Source: Lactobacillus colini (GTDB lineage: Bacteria; Bacillota; Bacilli; Lactobacillales; Lactobacillaceae). Taken from it: DNA of 64,000 bases. The translations under genes and the position numbers were made by a program. The notes beneath the pieces are model-generated. The model had not been told where the DNA came from and searched no databases. It saw only the letters and a program-made list of their open reading frames with translations. Location: NCBI RefSeq assembly GCF_017874575.1, contig NZ_JAGGLU010000012.1, positions 1-64,000 on the forward strand, written 5' to 3'. This document shows, in pieces, positions 49,022 through 57,343 of the stretch (positions within the stretch are counted from its first letter, which is position 1; each line of letters opens with the position of its first letter).

Positions 49022-49852
49022 ATGCATGATGAACAAATCTTAGGCTATCAACCAGGAAATAGTCTTATTCATTCTTTAAATGGAACTACAAAATTAATAT
49101 TTTTGCTATTAGTTTCTATCTCTTGTATGATCACGTATGATACTCGATTTTTGCTAGTTATTTGTATTTTTTCATTAATCTTATTGAAAGTTGCACATAT
49201 TAAGTGGAAACAAATTTCCTTTATAGTTAAATTCGTTGTTATATTTGCCCTAATTAATCTTATTGCTGTATTTATTTTTCAGCCAACATATGGTCAAACT
49301 CTCTATCATTCTAAAAATATTTTAGTCAATGCCGGATATTTCACGTTAACTAGTCAAGAATTATTTTATTTATTGAATTTAATCCTAAAGTACATTTGTT
49401 CTGTCCCACTGGTCCTGCTATTTTTACTAACAACTAATCCAAGCCAGTTTGCATCCAGTTTAAACAGTATTGGTATATCTTATAAAATATCTTATGCTGT
49501 TGCACTTGCTTTGCGTTACATCCCCAATATTCAAACTTCATATTGGGAAATATCTGCTGCTCAGCAAGCTCGTGGTAACGAACTTTCAAAAAAAGCAACT
49601 CTAAGCCAAAAAATTCGCGGTACTTTAAATATTGTAACGCCACTCATTTTTTCAAATTTAAATAAAATTGACACTATCAGTACTGCTATGGAGTTACGCC
49701 GCTTCGGCTCTAAGAAAAAAAGAACTTGGTATGTAACTCAATCATTTAATTTAGCCGATTATTTGGTAATTCTAATAGCTCTCTTATCAGTGATAATTGT
49801 AGTTATATTATTTAAAGTCAATTCTGGACGCTTTTATAATCCATTTATCTAA
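49022..49852 (+). CDS. ecfT: ECF transporter transmembrane coupling subunit
   Basis: 276 residues, about five transmembrane helices, with the two coupling-helix motifs AAQQARGNELSKK (A-R-G) and AMELRRFGSKKKRT. Couples the dual ATPase to the UPF0397 subunit. Confidence 0.88.
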   Translation: MHDEQILGYQPGNSLIHSLNGTTKLIFLLLVSISCMITYDTRFLLVICIFSLILLKVAHIKWKQISFIVKFVVIFALINLIAVFIFQPTYGQTLYHSKNILVNAGYFTLTSQELFYLLNLILKYICSVPLVLLFLLTTNPSQFASSLNSIGISYKISYAVALALRYIPNIQTSYWEISAAQQARGNELSKKATLSQKIRGTLNIVTPLIFSNLNKIDTISTAMELRRFGSKKKRTWYVTQSFNLADYLVILIALLSVIIVVILFKVNSGRFYNPFI

Positions 49853-49857
49853 TGAAT

Positions 49858-49895
49858 AAGCCACCTGCTTCATTTTTAGAACAGGTGGCTTTTAC
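49858..49895 (+). terminator. Terminator after ecfT
   Basis: AAGCCACCTG / CAGGTGGCTT (49858-49867, 49882-49891) followed by TTTAC. Confidence 0.85.
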
Positions 49896-49908
49896 TTGCT
49901 TGCAAAAC

Positions 49909-49946
49909 AAAAAGAGCTGTCTACCCTCTAGGTAAGTTTCAGCTCT
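49909..49946 (-). terminator. Minus-strand terminator with branched top
   Basis: AGAGCTG / CAGCTCT outer stem and TACC...GGTA inner stem, with TTTTTG following on the minus strand. It may end read-through from the SLAP gene 310 bases away. Confidence 0.6.
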
Positions 49947-50263
49947 CTTGTCTTATATACAGTTAAACTCACTCTTTTCCCTGACTATGTCAGATTTAAG
50001 AATCATTATTAGATTTGCGGTTATATAAACTAACAAAAGCTAATATTTTTTCTTAAAAGTTTCCAAGATTGAATTTAAATGTATCTCTATATTAATAATT
50101 ATATTGCTTTTCGTTGGTAAAATTAACTTTTTTACGTAAATTTAATATCGAAAAATTCACCTTGAGCAATACCCTTCAAGTATTATGTTTGCGCATAAAA
50201 TTAATCTTATTAGCTAAAAGCTTTAATTAGTTAGTTTAGGTCTATGAACAATTTAATCTATAA
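49947..50263. other. AT-rich intergenic stretch
   Basis: About 315 bases without a supported gene on either strand. I see no clear promoter, hairpin or repeat; it is the long 3' flank of the SLAP gene. Confidence 0.5.
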
Positions 50264-51928
50264 TTACTTTACTGGTACAAGGAACATGGCATAGATGTAA
50301 TTACCATCACTTAACTTCCATGCGCGCTTACCATTAATAGTTCCTACTGCTACAGCTTTAACGGTCTTACCATAAGCAATATTTTTAACTTTCTTGCCTG
50401 AAGCATCCATTAAGTAAGCCTTGCTAGTTGGCCAACCAATCTTCCAAGTTTGATTAGTTGCCGTCATTTTAGGAGCTTTGGTTGAACTAGACTTTTTAGT
50501 AGTAGATTTGCTAGTTTTAGATGAAGTTGAGTTCTTAGAACTAGCAGCTGGCTTGTGGTGTCCTTTAGCTACACTAGCAACATCTTCAGCCTTAATCCAT
50601 TGATTACTCTTGTAACGGTAAGCTACAATCTTGCCATTTACCTTTTTGACATTAGTAGTGTAGATATAAGAAACATTAGAAAGTGTAGCAGTTACCTTCT
50701 TCAGCTTATAATCATAAAGCGATACTTTTTTAACATTATTGTTAAGGACTACAGTAGCTGAATAAGCTGGGTAAGTAGCCTTAGACTTCTTAGAAGTAGT
50801 AGCTTTCTTTGTTGCTGTAAAAGTAACCCTAGAAGCTGGAATCCACTTCTTTTTTGCATCGATTTGGTAGTAAGTCTTACTATTTATAACTATCTTAGAA
50901 GTAGTCTTCCATTTGCTATTTTTCTTAACAGTGGTCTTAGTAAGTTTACCAGTTGAAGTATATAAACGTGTATTCTTCTTTACCTTAACGGTACCATTAA
51001 CCTTAATGGTTGCATCAGTAGATATAATGTCACTAGGCTGAAGCCATACAAATCCACCTTGATTAGTATTGAAAATAACTCGTACGTAACCATTATCAGA
51101 AACCTTGATCGTTGCTCTATCAGAAAGGCCACTGTTAGCATTATCAAGGCTTTCAATTACTTGTGCTTTCTCACTATCGGTTAGATTCTTGGCATCCTTT
51201 ACAACTACCTTTTTATCCGGAAGACTAACAGTAGTTGCAGAAGTATTTAAGCTACCAGTTCTGTTAAAAGTACTGATCCAACCTTCATTTACCAAGGCTT
51301 TATTAGATAAATTCTTAGTTGAACCATCACTAAATTTAATAATTACCTTAGTACCTGATTGGGTAACAGATTCAACATTAGAATTTAAAGACTTAATTAA
51401 GCTTTGCACTTGATTAAATTCGTCATCAGTTAGTGAAGTTAAACTTTTAACTTTAACTGGAATATGTAAATCTTCACTAGTATTAGGGGTAACAAATTTA
51501 ACATTAGTCAATGAGCTTGTTGAATTTGTTAAATATTCTGCAACCTTGATAGTTTGAACGGTAGTATTATCCTTCTTAACAATAACCTCACCATCAATTG
51601 CATCAGCAGATACTTCATATCCAGGATTATCACTTTGCACTTGCTTAGCAAAATCAATCACGATTTGAGCATTAGTACCGCTATTGAAAAAGCCGACATC
51701 GTTAATTTTAGCAAACTCAGCATCACTCATATTAACTGACATATTATTAATCTTAAGTGATCCCTGGCTAGGAGTATTTGAACTTGAAACAGTTGCAGTA
51801 TTATCCGCAGCGTGAACTACTTGGCCTTGCCCAGCTACACCAAGTAAAGTTGCGCCAATGGCAACAGATGCTGCACCAATGGCGAATTTTCTAATTGAAA
51901 ACCTAAGTTTCTTTTCTTCTTTTTTCAA
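50264..51928 (-). CDS. Secreted SLAP-domain cell-surface protein
   Basis: 554 residues from a TTG with GGAGGAATTCAACA before it. LRFSIRKFAIGAASVAIGAT is a YSIRK-type signal peptide. The middle part has repeated 60-residue segments with LTxxExxQVxxSLxxAN-like starts (LTDDEFNQVQSLIKSLN; LTDSEKAQVIESLDNAN). The C-terminal part contains three SLAP-like modules (TRLYTSTGKLTKTTVKKNSK; KVSLYDYKLKKVTATLSNVS; KAYLMDASGKKVKNIAYGK) that bind cell-wall polymers. A Ser/Lys/Thr linker lies near 450-480. Adhesion or wall-associated role inferred. Confidence 0.85.
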   Translation of the reverse strand: MKKEEKKLRFSIRKFAIGAASVAIGATLLGVAGQGQVVHAADNTATVSSSNTPSQGSLKINNMSVNMSDAEFAKINDVGFFNSGTNAQIVIDFAKQVQSDNPGYEVSADAIDGEVIVKKDNTTVQTIKVAEYLTNSTSSLTNVKFVTPNTSEDLHIPVKVKSLTSLTDDEFNQVQSLIKSLNSNVESVTQSGTKVIIKFSDGSTKNLSNKALVNEGWISTFNRTGSLNTSATTVSLPDKKVVVKDAKNLTDSEKAQVIESLDNANSGLSDRATIKVSDNGYVRVIFNTNQGGFVWLQPSDIISTDATIKVNGTVKVKKNTRLYTSTGKLTKTTVKKNSKWKTTSKIVINSKTYYQIDAKKKWIPASRVTFTATKKATTSKKSKATYPAYSATVVLNNNVKKVSLYDYKLKKVTATLSNVSYIYTTNVKKVNGKIVAYRYKSNQWIKAEDVASVAKGHHKPAASSKNSTSSKTSKSTTKKSSSTKAPKMTATNQTWKIGWPTSKAYLMDASGKKVKNIAYGKTVKAVAVGTINGKRAWKLSDGNYIYAMFLVPVK

Positions 51929-51972
51929 TGTTGAATTCCTCCGAATATCGTTAAAAACTATTCAACGCTTAT

Positions 51973-52002
51973 ATTATAGGATATTCCATACTCTGATAGC
52001 AA
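51973..52002 (-). promoter_or_regulatory. Promoter of the SLAP gene
   Basis: TTGCTA (52002-51997), 18-nt spacer, TATAAT (51978-51973). Confidence 0.75.
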
Positions 52003-52031
52003 TAAAAAAAGGGTTAAGATTTTTTAACCCT
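52003..52031 (-). terminator. Terminator upstream of the SLAP promoter
   Basis: AGGGTTAA-AAAATC-TTAACCCT followed by seven T on the minus strand. Confidence 0.85.
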
Positions 52032-52131
52032 CATATCTCAAATTATAGTTGATGTAATTAAATAATTTATAGCCTTTGCAGCTAAGAATAATAGTAACTG
52101 TTAGAATTATTTTCACAACGGCTTAAAATTA

Positions 52132-52172
52132 TCGTTAAAAAAAGAAGTTGAAAACTAATTCAGCTTCTTTTT
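52132..52172 (-). terminator. Terminator overlapping the folA end
   Basis: AAGAAGCTGAA...TTCAACTTCTT (one G.T) followed by seven T. The 5' arm is formed by the last folA codons. Confidence 0.8.
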
Positions 52173-52661
52173 GTATGTTAAGAAAGTATAGTCGTACTTA
52201 TTTTTTTCATCGGCATGATGTGCCTGCTTATCAATTAACTCAAATTTTTTATAATTAATTGGTATCATCTTTACATCAGCCTTAAAATGGTGGTGTATTT
52301 CTGTTTTTTCTAAGATATTTACTTCATCTTCTAACTCTTTGAATAAACTAGCTCCACCGATAACAGCAACATCATTAACTTGCTTGTTGAGCCATTTTTT
52401 TAAATCAATAATATTAGTAAACACTTTTACTCGAGAATCATTTTGATATTTTTCTTTAAATTTTAAACTATGGGTCAATACCACGTGCTGACGATTAGGT
52501 AAAATTCCCGGAAAACTATCAAAAGTCTTTCTTCCCATTACCATTGAATGACCAATTGTCTTTTCTTTAAAATGATGCAAATCAGCTGGCAAGTGCCAGG
52601 GTAACTTACCCTGATAGCCAATATTCCCTGCTTCATCTTCAGCCCACACAAAACTTATCAT
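52155..52661 (-). CDS. folA: Dihydrofolate reductase
   Basis: 168 residues. MISFVWAEDEAGNIGYQGKL is the active-site start, PWHLPADLHHFKEKT carries the catalytic Asp, and MVMGRKTFDSFP and VAVIGGASLF are the NADPH-binding motifs. It regenerates tetrahydrofolate used by thymidylate synthase, encoded 10 bases upstream in the same operon. Confidence 0.95.
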   Translation of the reverse strand: MISFVWAEDEAGNIGYQGKLPWHLPADLHHFKEKTIGHSMVMGRKTFDSFPGILPNRQHVVLTHSLKFKEKYQNDSRVKVFTNIIDLKKWLNKQVNDVAVIGGASLFKELEDEVNILEKTEIHHHFKADVKMIPINYKKFELIDKQAHHADEKNKYDYTFLTYKKKLN

Positions 52662-52671
52662 TATATAACCT

Positions 52672-53628
52672 CTAGACAGCTACCGGCGCCTTAATTGTCC
52701 CATGGTGCTGGTAATTCTTCACTTTAATATCTTTCATTTCAAAATCTGCAATCTTATTTTTATCAGGATTAAGCCATAATTGGGGTGCATCATAGGGATT
52801 CCGACTTAATAATTCTTTTACTTGATTAAAGTGATTACTATAAATATGAGCATCCCCCAAAGTATGAATAAATTCCCCGACTTCCAAATTACACTCTCTA
52901 GCAACTAAATTTAACAATAATGAATAACTGGCAATATTAAACGGCACACCCAAGAACATGTCGCCAGAACGTTGATATAATTGCAAGCTCAGCTTACCAT
53001 CATTGACATAAAATTGAAATAGAACATGACATGGTGGCAAAGCTGCAGTTGGCACATCTTCAGGATTCCAAGCTGTAACGATTAAACGTCGAGAATATGG
53101 TGTTTGTTTAATTTGGTCAATAACATTTTTTATTTGATCAATGAAATCACCATCTCGTTTCTCCCAATGACGCCATTGTGCACCATAGACATTACCCAGC
53201 TCACCATATTTGTTAGCAAACTCATCATTATCTAAAATTTGCTGATCAAATTTCTTCAGTTCTTCTTGATAAATTTGATTAAACTCTGGATCTTTTTGAC
53301 TACGCAAACCAAAGTCAGTCATATCAGGGCCTTGATATTCACTACTTTCTACCCAATTTTTAAAAGCCCACTCATCCCAAATATGATTATTATGTTCAAG
53401 TAAGAATCTAATATTAGTATCCCCATGTAAGAACCACAACAATTCACTTTTTATTAATCCAAATGGCACTTTTTTTGTAGTTAATAAAGGAAAGCCTTTG
53501 CTTAAGTTAAAGCGCATTTGTGCCCCAAAGATACTGCGCGTACCTGTCTGCGTCCGATCATCTTTATCATGACCTTGATTCATAATTTTTCTTAACAAAT
53601 CTAAATAAGGTTGCTCTAAATTTGCCAT
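52672..53628 (-). CDS. thyA: Thymidylate synthase
   Basis: 318 residues, the long Lactobacillus-type form. [20 protein letters not shown] has the catalytic Cys, [20 protein letters not shown] the dUMP-binding Asp/Asn, and [12 protein letters not shown] the C-terminal active-site loop. Converts dUMP to dTMP with methylenetetrahydrofolate. Operon with folA. Confidence 0.96.
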   Translation of the reverse strand: MANLEQPYLDLLRKIMNQGHDKDDRTQTGTRSIFGAQMRFNLSKGFPLLTTKKVPFGLIKSELLWFLHGDTNIRFLLEHNNHIWDEWAFKNWVESSEYQGPDMTDFGLRSQKDPEFNQIYQEELKKFDQQILDNDEFANKYGELGNVYGAQWRHWEKRDGDFIDQIKNVIDQIKQTPYSRRLIVTAWNPEDVPTAALPPCHVLFQFYVNDGKLSLQLYQRSGDMFLGVPFNIASYSLLLNLVARECNLEVGEFIHTLGDAHIYSNHFNQVKELLSRNPYDAPQLWLNPDKNKIADFEMKDIKVKNYQHHGTIKAPVAV

Positions 53629-53781
53629 ATTTATCTCCTATATTCAATATCTAGTATTAAGCACTATCTAGTCTACAATATTTTGTGTGATAAAAGAAAT
53701 AAAAAAACAATTTTTCATAGCAACATTCATCTGTGATAGAATTAACCCGTTATTAAATAATTTTTAAAGGAGAAGTTTTTT

Positions 53782-55272
53782 ATGGTTTGGACATGGGATG
53801 TTATTCGCCGCATCATTGAGATTCTTTGGTTAATTAATGTAGGCTTTGCCATTTGGACAGTATTTAAAAGCCGCAGAGATATTGCTTCAACCTGGGCTTG
53901 GCTCTTAGTACTTACAATCTTTCCATTTATTGGCTTTGTACTTTACCTATTTGTTGGTCGTCAATTATCAAATGATGATATTTTTATCATCAAGCAAGAA
54001 CAAAAGCGGCTACGCGATAACTTTCTACACCAACAACATCAACTTCTAAAAGAACATGATCTGCTTCCTAAAGATGATCGACAACCAAGAATTCGCCGAC
54101 TTGTCAATTTAAACTTAAATAACGACGATGCTATTCTAACATTTAATAACAATGTTAATGTGTTTACTGACGGTCCCACTCTCTTTGATAATATTATTGA
54201 CAATATTAATCATGCTCAAGAAACTATCAATCTTGAATTTTACACTTTTTATAACGATTCATTAGGCAGGCGCATCCTTAATGCCCTAACTGCGGCAGCT
54301 AAGCGTGGTGTTAATGTGCGGGTCTTATATGACGCAAGCGGATCGCACGGTACTAGCTATAAATTTTTTGATCCCCTTAGAGAGGCTGGTGGTCAAGCAC
54401 AAGCTTTTATATCTAGTTCAGGTAAGTATCGCTTCACTACTCCTCGGCTTAATTATCATCTCCATCGTAAGCTAGTCATTATTGACCACAAAATTGGCTA
54501 CATTGGCGGTTTTAATATAGGCGATCAATATATTGATAAGAGTTCCAAATTTCACCATTGGCGTGATACCCATCTTCGAGTAGCAGGCCAAGCTGCAATC
54601 ATGATGGAAATTCGCTTTGCAATGGATTGGAATACTACCTGCCGAAAAACTAAAATACAGCCATATAGTATTGAAAATGAAATCAACAATTTTAGCTTAG
54701 AAACACCTATTGATAATAATCAACTTGTTACAATGCAAATCGTATCTTCAGGACCTGATAATCAAAACTTTGGAATTCGTCGTGGCTACGAAGAAATCAT
54801 TGCCCAAGCTAAAGATTATGTTTATATTCAAACGCCTTACCTAATTCCTGGCGACTCAATACTAGAAAGCTTAGTTATTGCTGCTAAAAGCGGGATTGAT
54901 GTTAGAGTCATGATTCCTTGCATGCCAGATCATCCCTTTGTTTACAGAGCTACTGAATATTACGCTAAATATCTTACTAGTCAAGGAATTAAAGTTTACA
55001 AGTACAATAATGGCTTTATTCATGCTAAGACAATGGTCAGTGGTTCTAATATAGCTTCCATCGGTTCAGCTAATCAAGATTTTAGAAGTTATAAGCTTAA
55101 CTTTGAAGTTAATGCCTTTACTTATAGTGAGGAATTAACTCAAAAATTAAAACAGATCTTTGAAACGGACATTAATAAAAGTACTTTACTGACTAATGAG
55201 TACTTTAATCAACAGTCTAATTGGCACAAGTTTAAGCAATACTTTTCTAGGCTACTTTCTCCAATATTATAA
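53782..55272 (+). CDS. cls: Cardiolipin synthase
   Basis: 496 residues. Two N-terminal transmembrane helices (IIEILWLINVGFAIW; TWAWLLVLTIFPFIGFVLYL) and two HKD motifs: YHLHRKLVIIDHKIGYIGGF and FIHAKTMVSGSNIASIGSAN. Condenses phosphatidylglycerol to cardiolipin at the membrane. AAAGGAGAAG precedes the ATG. Confidence 0.95.
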   Translation: MVWTWDVIRRIIEILWLINVGFAIWTVFKSRRDIASTWAWLLVLTIFPFIGFVLYLFVGRQLSNDDIFIIKQEQKRLRDNFLHQQHQLLKEHDLLPKDDRQPRIRRLVNLNLNNDDAILTFNNNVNVFTDGPTLFDNIIDNINHAQETINLEFYTFYNDSLGRRILNALTAAAKRGVNVRVLYDASGSHGTSYKFFDPLREAGGQAQAFISSSGKYRFTTPRLNYHLHRKLVIIDHKIGYIGGFNIGDQYIDKSSKFHHWRDTHLRVAGQAAIMMEIRFAMDWNTTCRKTKIQPYSIENEINNFSLETPIDNNQLVTMQIVSSGPDNQNFGIRRGYEEIIAQAKDYVYIQTPYLIPGDSILESLVIAAKSGIDVRVMIPCMPDHPFVYRATEYYAKYLTSQGIKVYKYNNGFIHAKTMVSGSNIASIGSANQDFRSYKLNFEVNAFTYSEELTQKLKQIFETDINKSTLLTNEYFNQQSNWHKFKQYFSRLLSPIL

Positions 55273-55282
55273 GAGTAATAAA

Positions 55283-55315
55283 CGCCCTAGCATATCGCTA
55301 GAGCGCTTTTTAATA
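55283..55315. terminator. Bidirectional terminator between cls and the ABC-F gene
   Basis: CGCCCTAGC / GCTAGAGCG (one mismatch) with CTTTTTA on the plus side, touching the end of the minus ABC-F gene. Confidence 0.75.
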
Positions 55316-56806
55316 AAGTTTAATCCTAGAACTTGATACCTGCTCGATAAAGTATTGGTCATGTTCAATTAATAGCATTGCAGGCTGAACTCTCTTTAAG
55401 AGTTTAATCAATTGATCTTGGTTAAAAACATCTAAATAATTCGCTGGTTCATCCCATAAATATAAATTTGCCGGTTCTACCAGTGACTTAGCAAGTGCAA
55501 CACGTTTCTGCTGTCCCATGCTCATATCTTCAATTGCAACTGAAAAATTTTCTCTGGGAAAGCCCAGCTTTTTGAGTGTGTTTAGTAACATCGTGTAATC
55601 AATTTTTTCTTTTTTAGAAAAATCCTCTAAGCTTCCATGATATTTAGAAAAGCTTTGCGGCAAGTATGATATCTTTAAGCCACTAGTTAAAAACAACTTA
55701 CCTGTCTCTTTTACTTCTGTTTTCTCTTTTAATAGCAGATGTAACAATGTTGACTTACCTGAACCATTTCTCCCTTCTAAGCTAACTATACCATGGTTAT
55801 GAATAGTTAAGTTCAAATCAGAAAATAACTTTTTTGAACCAAAGGCTAATTCTAGATCCTTTATTTCTAATAAAACATCGTGATAATTAGGCACAAAATT
55901 CATTTTTAAATCTGGAGCTTTCTCTATATTAGTCAATAAATCCTTTTTTTCACTTATTTTTTGATTAATATGGCGCTCCATGTTTTTGGATTTTTTCATA
56001 ATTTTTGCAGCTTTGTGACCAATGTACCCTCTATCAAACATACCCATCGGTTCATTAGTATGATTGCTATAATACTTTTGCTTTTCTGATTTTTCAGAAT
56101 ATTGACGTACCCTACGTGCACTTTTTGTTAAACTTGAAATTTCACTATGCAATTTTTGATTTTTAGCTTCGTTAAAACTATCACGTTTATTTTTGGTATC
56201 CTCATAGCTGGCATAGTTTCCTTGATATAAGTGGATTTCAGTGTTTTCAATAGCCAAAATATGGTCAGTTGTCTTATTTAAAAAGCTTCGGTCATGACTA
56301 ACTAAAATATAACCACTTTGATGATTTTTTAGATAGCTAACCATTTCCAAACGACTTTTTTCATCTAAATGATTAGTAGGCTCATCAATCAAGGAAAATG
56401 AATATTTATCTGTGAATGATAAAGCCAGTAATACCTTGGTTTGTTCACCGCCACTTAAAGTATTAAATGTCTGCCAAATAATATCAGGGTCTACACCCAT
56501 TAAATTCAGCTCTCTACGCAATTGCCATTCTTCAAAGCCAGTCTGATTTTGAAGTTCAAAAAGAGTGATATTTTTAGGATCCTTTATTTCAATGGGAAAA
56601 TAAGAAAAGTTAAGCTTAGTCTGGATTATACCCGTACCACTCAATTTATTACGTAACAAATTAAGAAAGGTTGTCTTACCCCGACCATTTCTTCCAATCA
56701 ATCCCAGCTTCCAACTACTATCTAAATCAAGATTTAAGTTGTTGAAGATATTCTCACTTCTATCTTCATATCTGAAAGAAAAATTTTTAATTGTTATATT
56801 GCTCAT
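55310..56806 (-). CDS. ABC-F ATPase, Lsa/Vga-like ribosome-protection type
   Basis: 498 residues, no membrane segments. Domain 1: Walker A GRNGRGKTT, signature LSGGEQTK, Walker B FSLIDEPTNHLDEKS. A charged linker of about 80 residues (200-290) contains the likely ribosome-reaching loop (SEKQKYYSNHTNEPMGMFDR). Domain 2: GRNGSGKST, MSMGQQKR, LWDEPANYLD. Such proteins remove lincosamide/streptogramin/pleuromutilin-type drugs from ribosomes. Spectrum cannot be told. An attenuator-like leader with a 21-codon upstream ORF precedes it. Confidence 0.85.
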   Translation of the reverse strand: MSNITIKNFSFRYEDRSENIFNNLNLDLDSSWKLGLIGRNGRGKTTFLNLLRNKLSGTGIIQTKLNFSYFPIEIKDPKNITLFELQNQTGFEEWQLRRELNLMGVDPDIIWQTFNTLSGGEQTKVLLALSFTDKYSFSLIDEPTNHLDEKSRLEMVSYLKNHQSGYILVSHDRSFLNKTTDHILAIENTEIHLYQGNYASYEDTKNKRDSFNEAKNQKLHSEISSLTKSARRVRQYSEKSEKQKYYSNHTNEPMGMFDRGYIGHKAAKIMKKSKNMERHINQKISEKKDLLTNIEKAPDLKMNFVPNYHDVLLEIKDLELAFGSKKLFSDLNLTIHNHGIVSLEGRNGSGKSTLLHLLLKEKTEVKETGKLFLTSGLKISYLPQSFSKYHGSLEDFSKKEKIDYTMLLNTLKKLGFPRENFSVAIEDMSMGQQKRVALAKSLVEPANLYLWDEPANYLDVFNQDQLIKLLKRVQPAMLLIEHDQYFIEQVSSSRIKLY

Positions 56807-56822
56807 TAAATCACCTCAAAAA

Positions 56823-56933
56823 GGAGATTACACTTATAGTCAAAAAGATAAACTTCTTCTTTTTGAAAAATTGAGCATACAAAAAGAAGGATAGCCCTTA
56901 TCCATTAATTAACTAAAAGTGTATAGTTTCTCC
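56823..56933 (-). promoter_or_regulatory. Attenuator-like leader of the ABC-F gene
   Basis: On the minus strand three segments compete: 1 = CTTCTTTTTG (56889-56880), 2 = CAAAAAGAAG (56865-56856), 3 = TCTTTTTG (56848-56841). 1 pairs with 2 (10 bp) or 2 with 3 (8 bp). An outer pairing GGAGA...TACACTT with AAGTGTA...TCTCC (56933-56929 to 56827-56823) would enclose them. The 21-codon ORF runs through segments 1 and 2, so ribosome stalling could choose the fold. Confidence 0.6.
56840..56905 (-). CDS. Putative leader peptide of the ABC-F gene
   Basis: 21 codons, MDKGYPSFCMLNFSKRRSLS then F and stop. It overlaps all three alternative RNA stems. GGAGAAACTATAC lies about 20 nt upstream, rather far, so translation efficiency is uncertain. 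Leader ORFs are a known control device for ABC-F and erm genes. Confidence 0.45.
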   Translation of the reverse strand: MDKGYPSFCMLNFSKRRSLSF

Positions 56934-56940
56934 GTCTAAA

Positions 56941-57267
56941 TAAAACAGCTATTTAACTAATACATTTTTAGAAAATTAATGAACGCAATGGACAATCCTT
57001 CTTTCACAAAATTAGATTTCAATTGATACAGCCTATATTATCATTTCAAAATTAAATTTTCAACATAAAAAACTGAAACTTGAAAGCTAAAAATTACGCT
57101 CTTTCCGCGTGTTTTTTGGTTTTTTCTTTACAAAAATAAAAAACGCAAGACCCTTGCATTATACTTTAAGTAAAAAAAAACATAAAGATGAGCTTACGCT
57201 ATGAAAAGTATATCGCAAATTGAACAAAAAAGGGATACTAGTTCACTAATTTCTGCTAGATGACAAT
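56941..57267. other. AT-rich intergenic stretch
   Basis: About 330 bases with no supported gene. A small GCAAG-ACC-CTTGC hairpin lies near 57140-57160. The promoter of the ABC-F leader must be in the first part, but I cannot pick boxes with confidence. Confidence 0.4.
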
Positions 57268-57293
57268 CAAAAAGCTAACCACAAGGGTTAGCT
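57268..57293 (-). terminator. Terminator of the alloside-type operon
   Basis: AGCTAACC-CTTGT-GGTTAGCT with TTTTTGATT following on the minus strand, 50 bases after the last gene. Confidence 0.85.
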
Positions 57294-57343
57294 AATCTCA
57301 AGTCACTATAAAACATTTTGCAATTCCATTAACACTGGATGTA

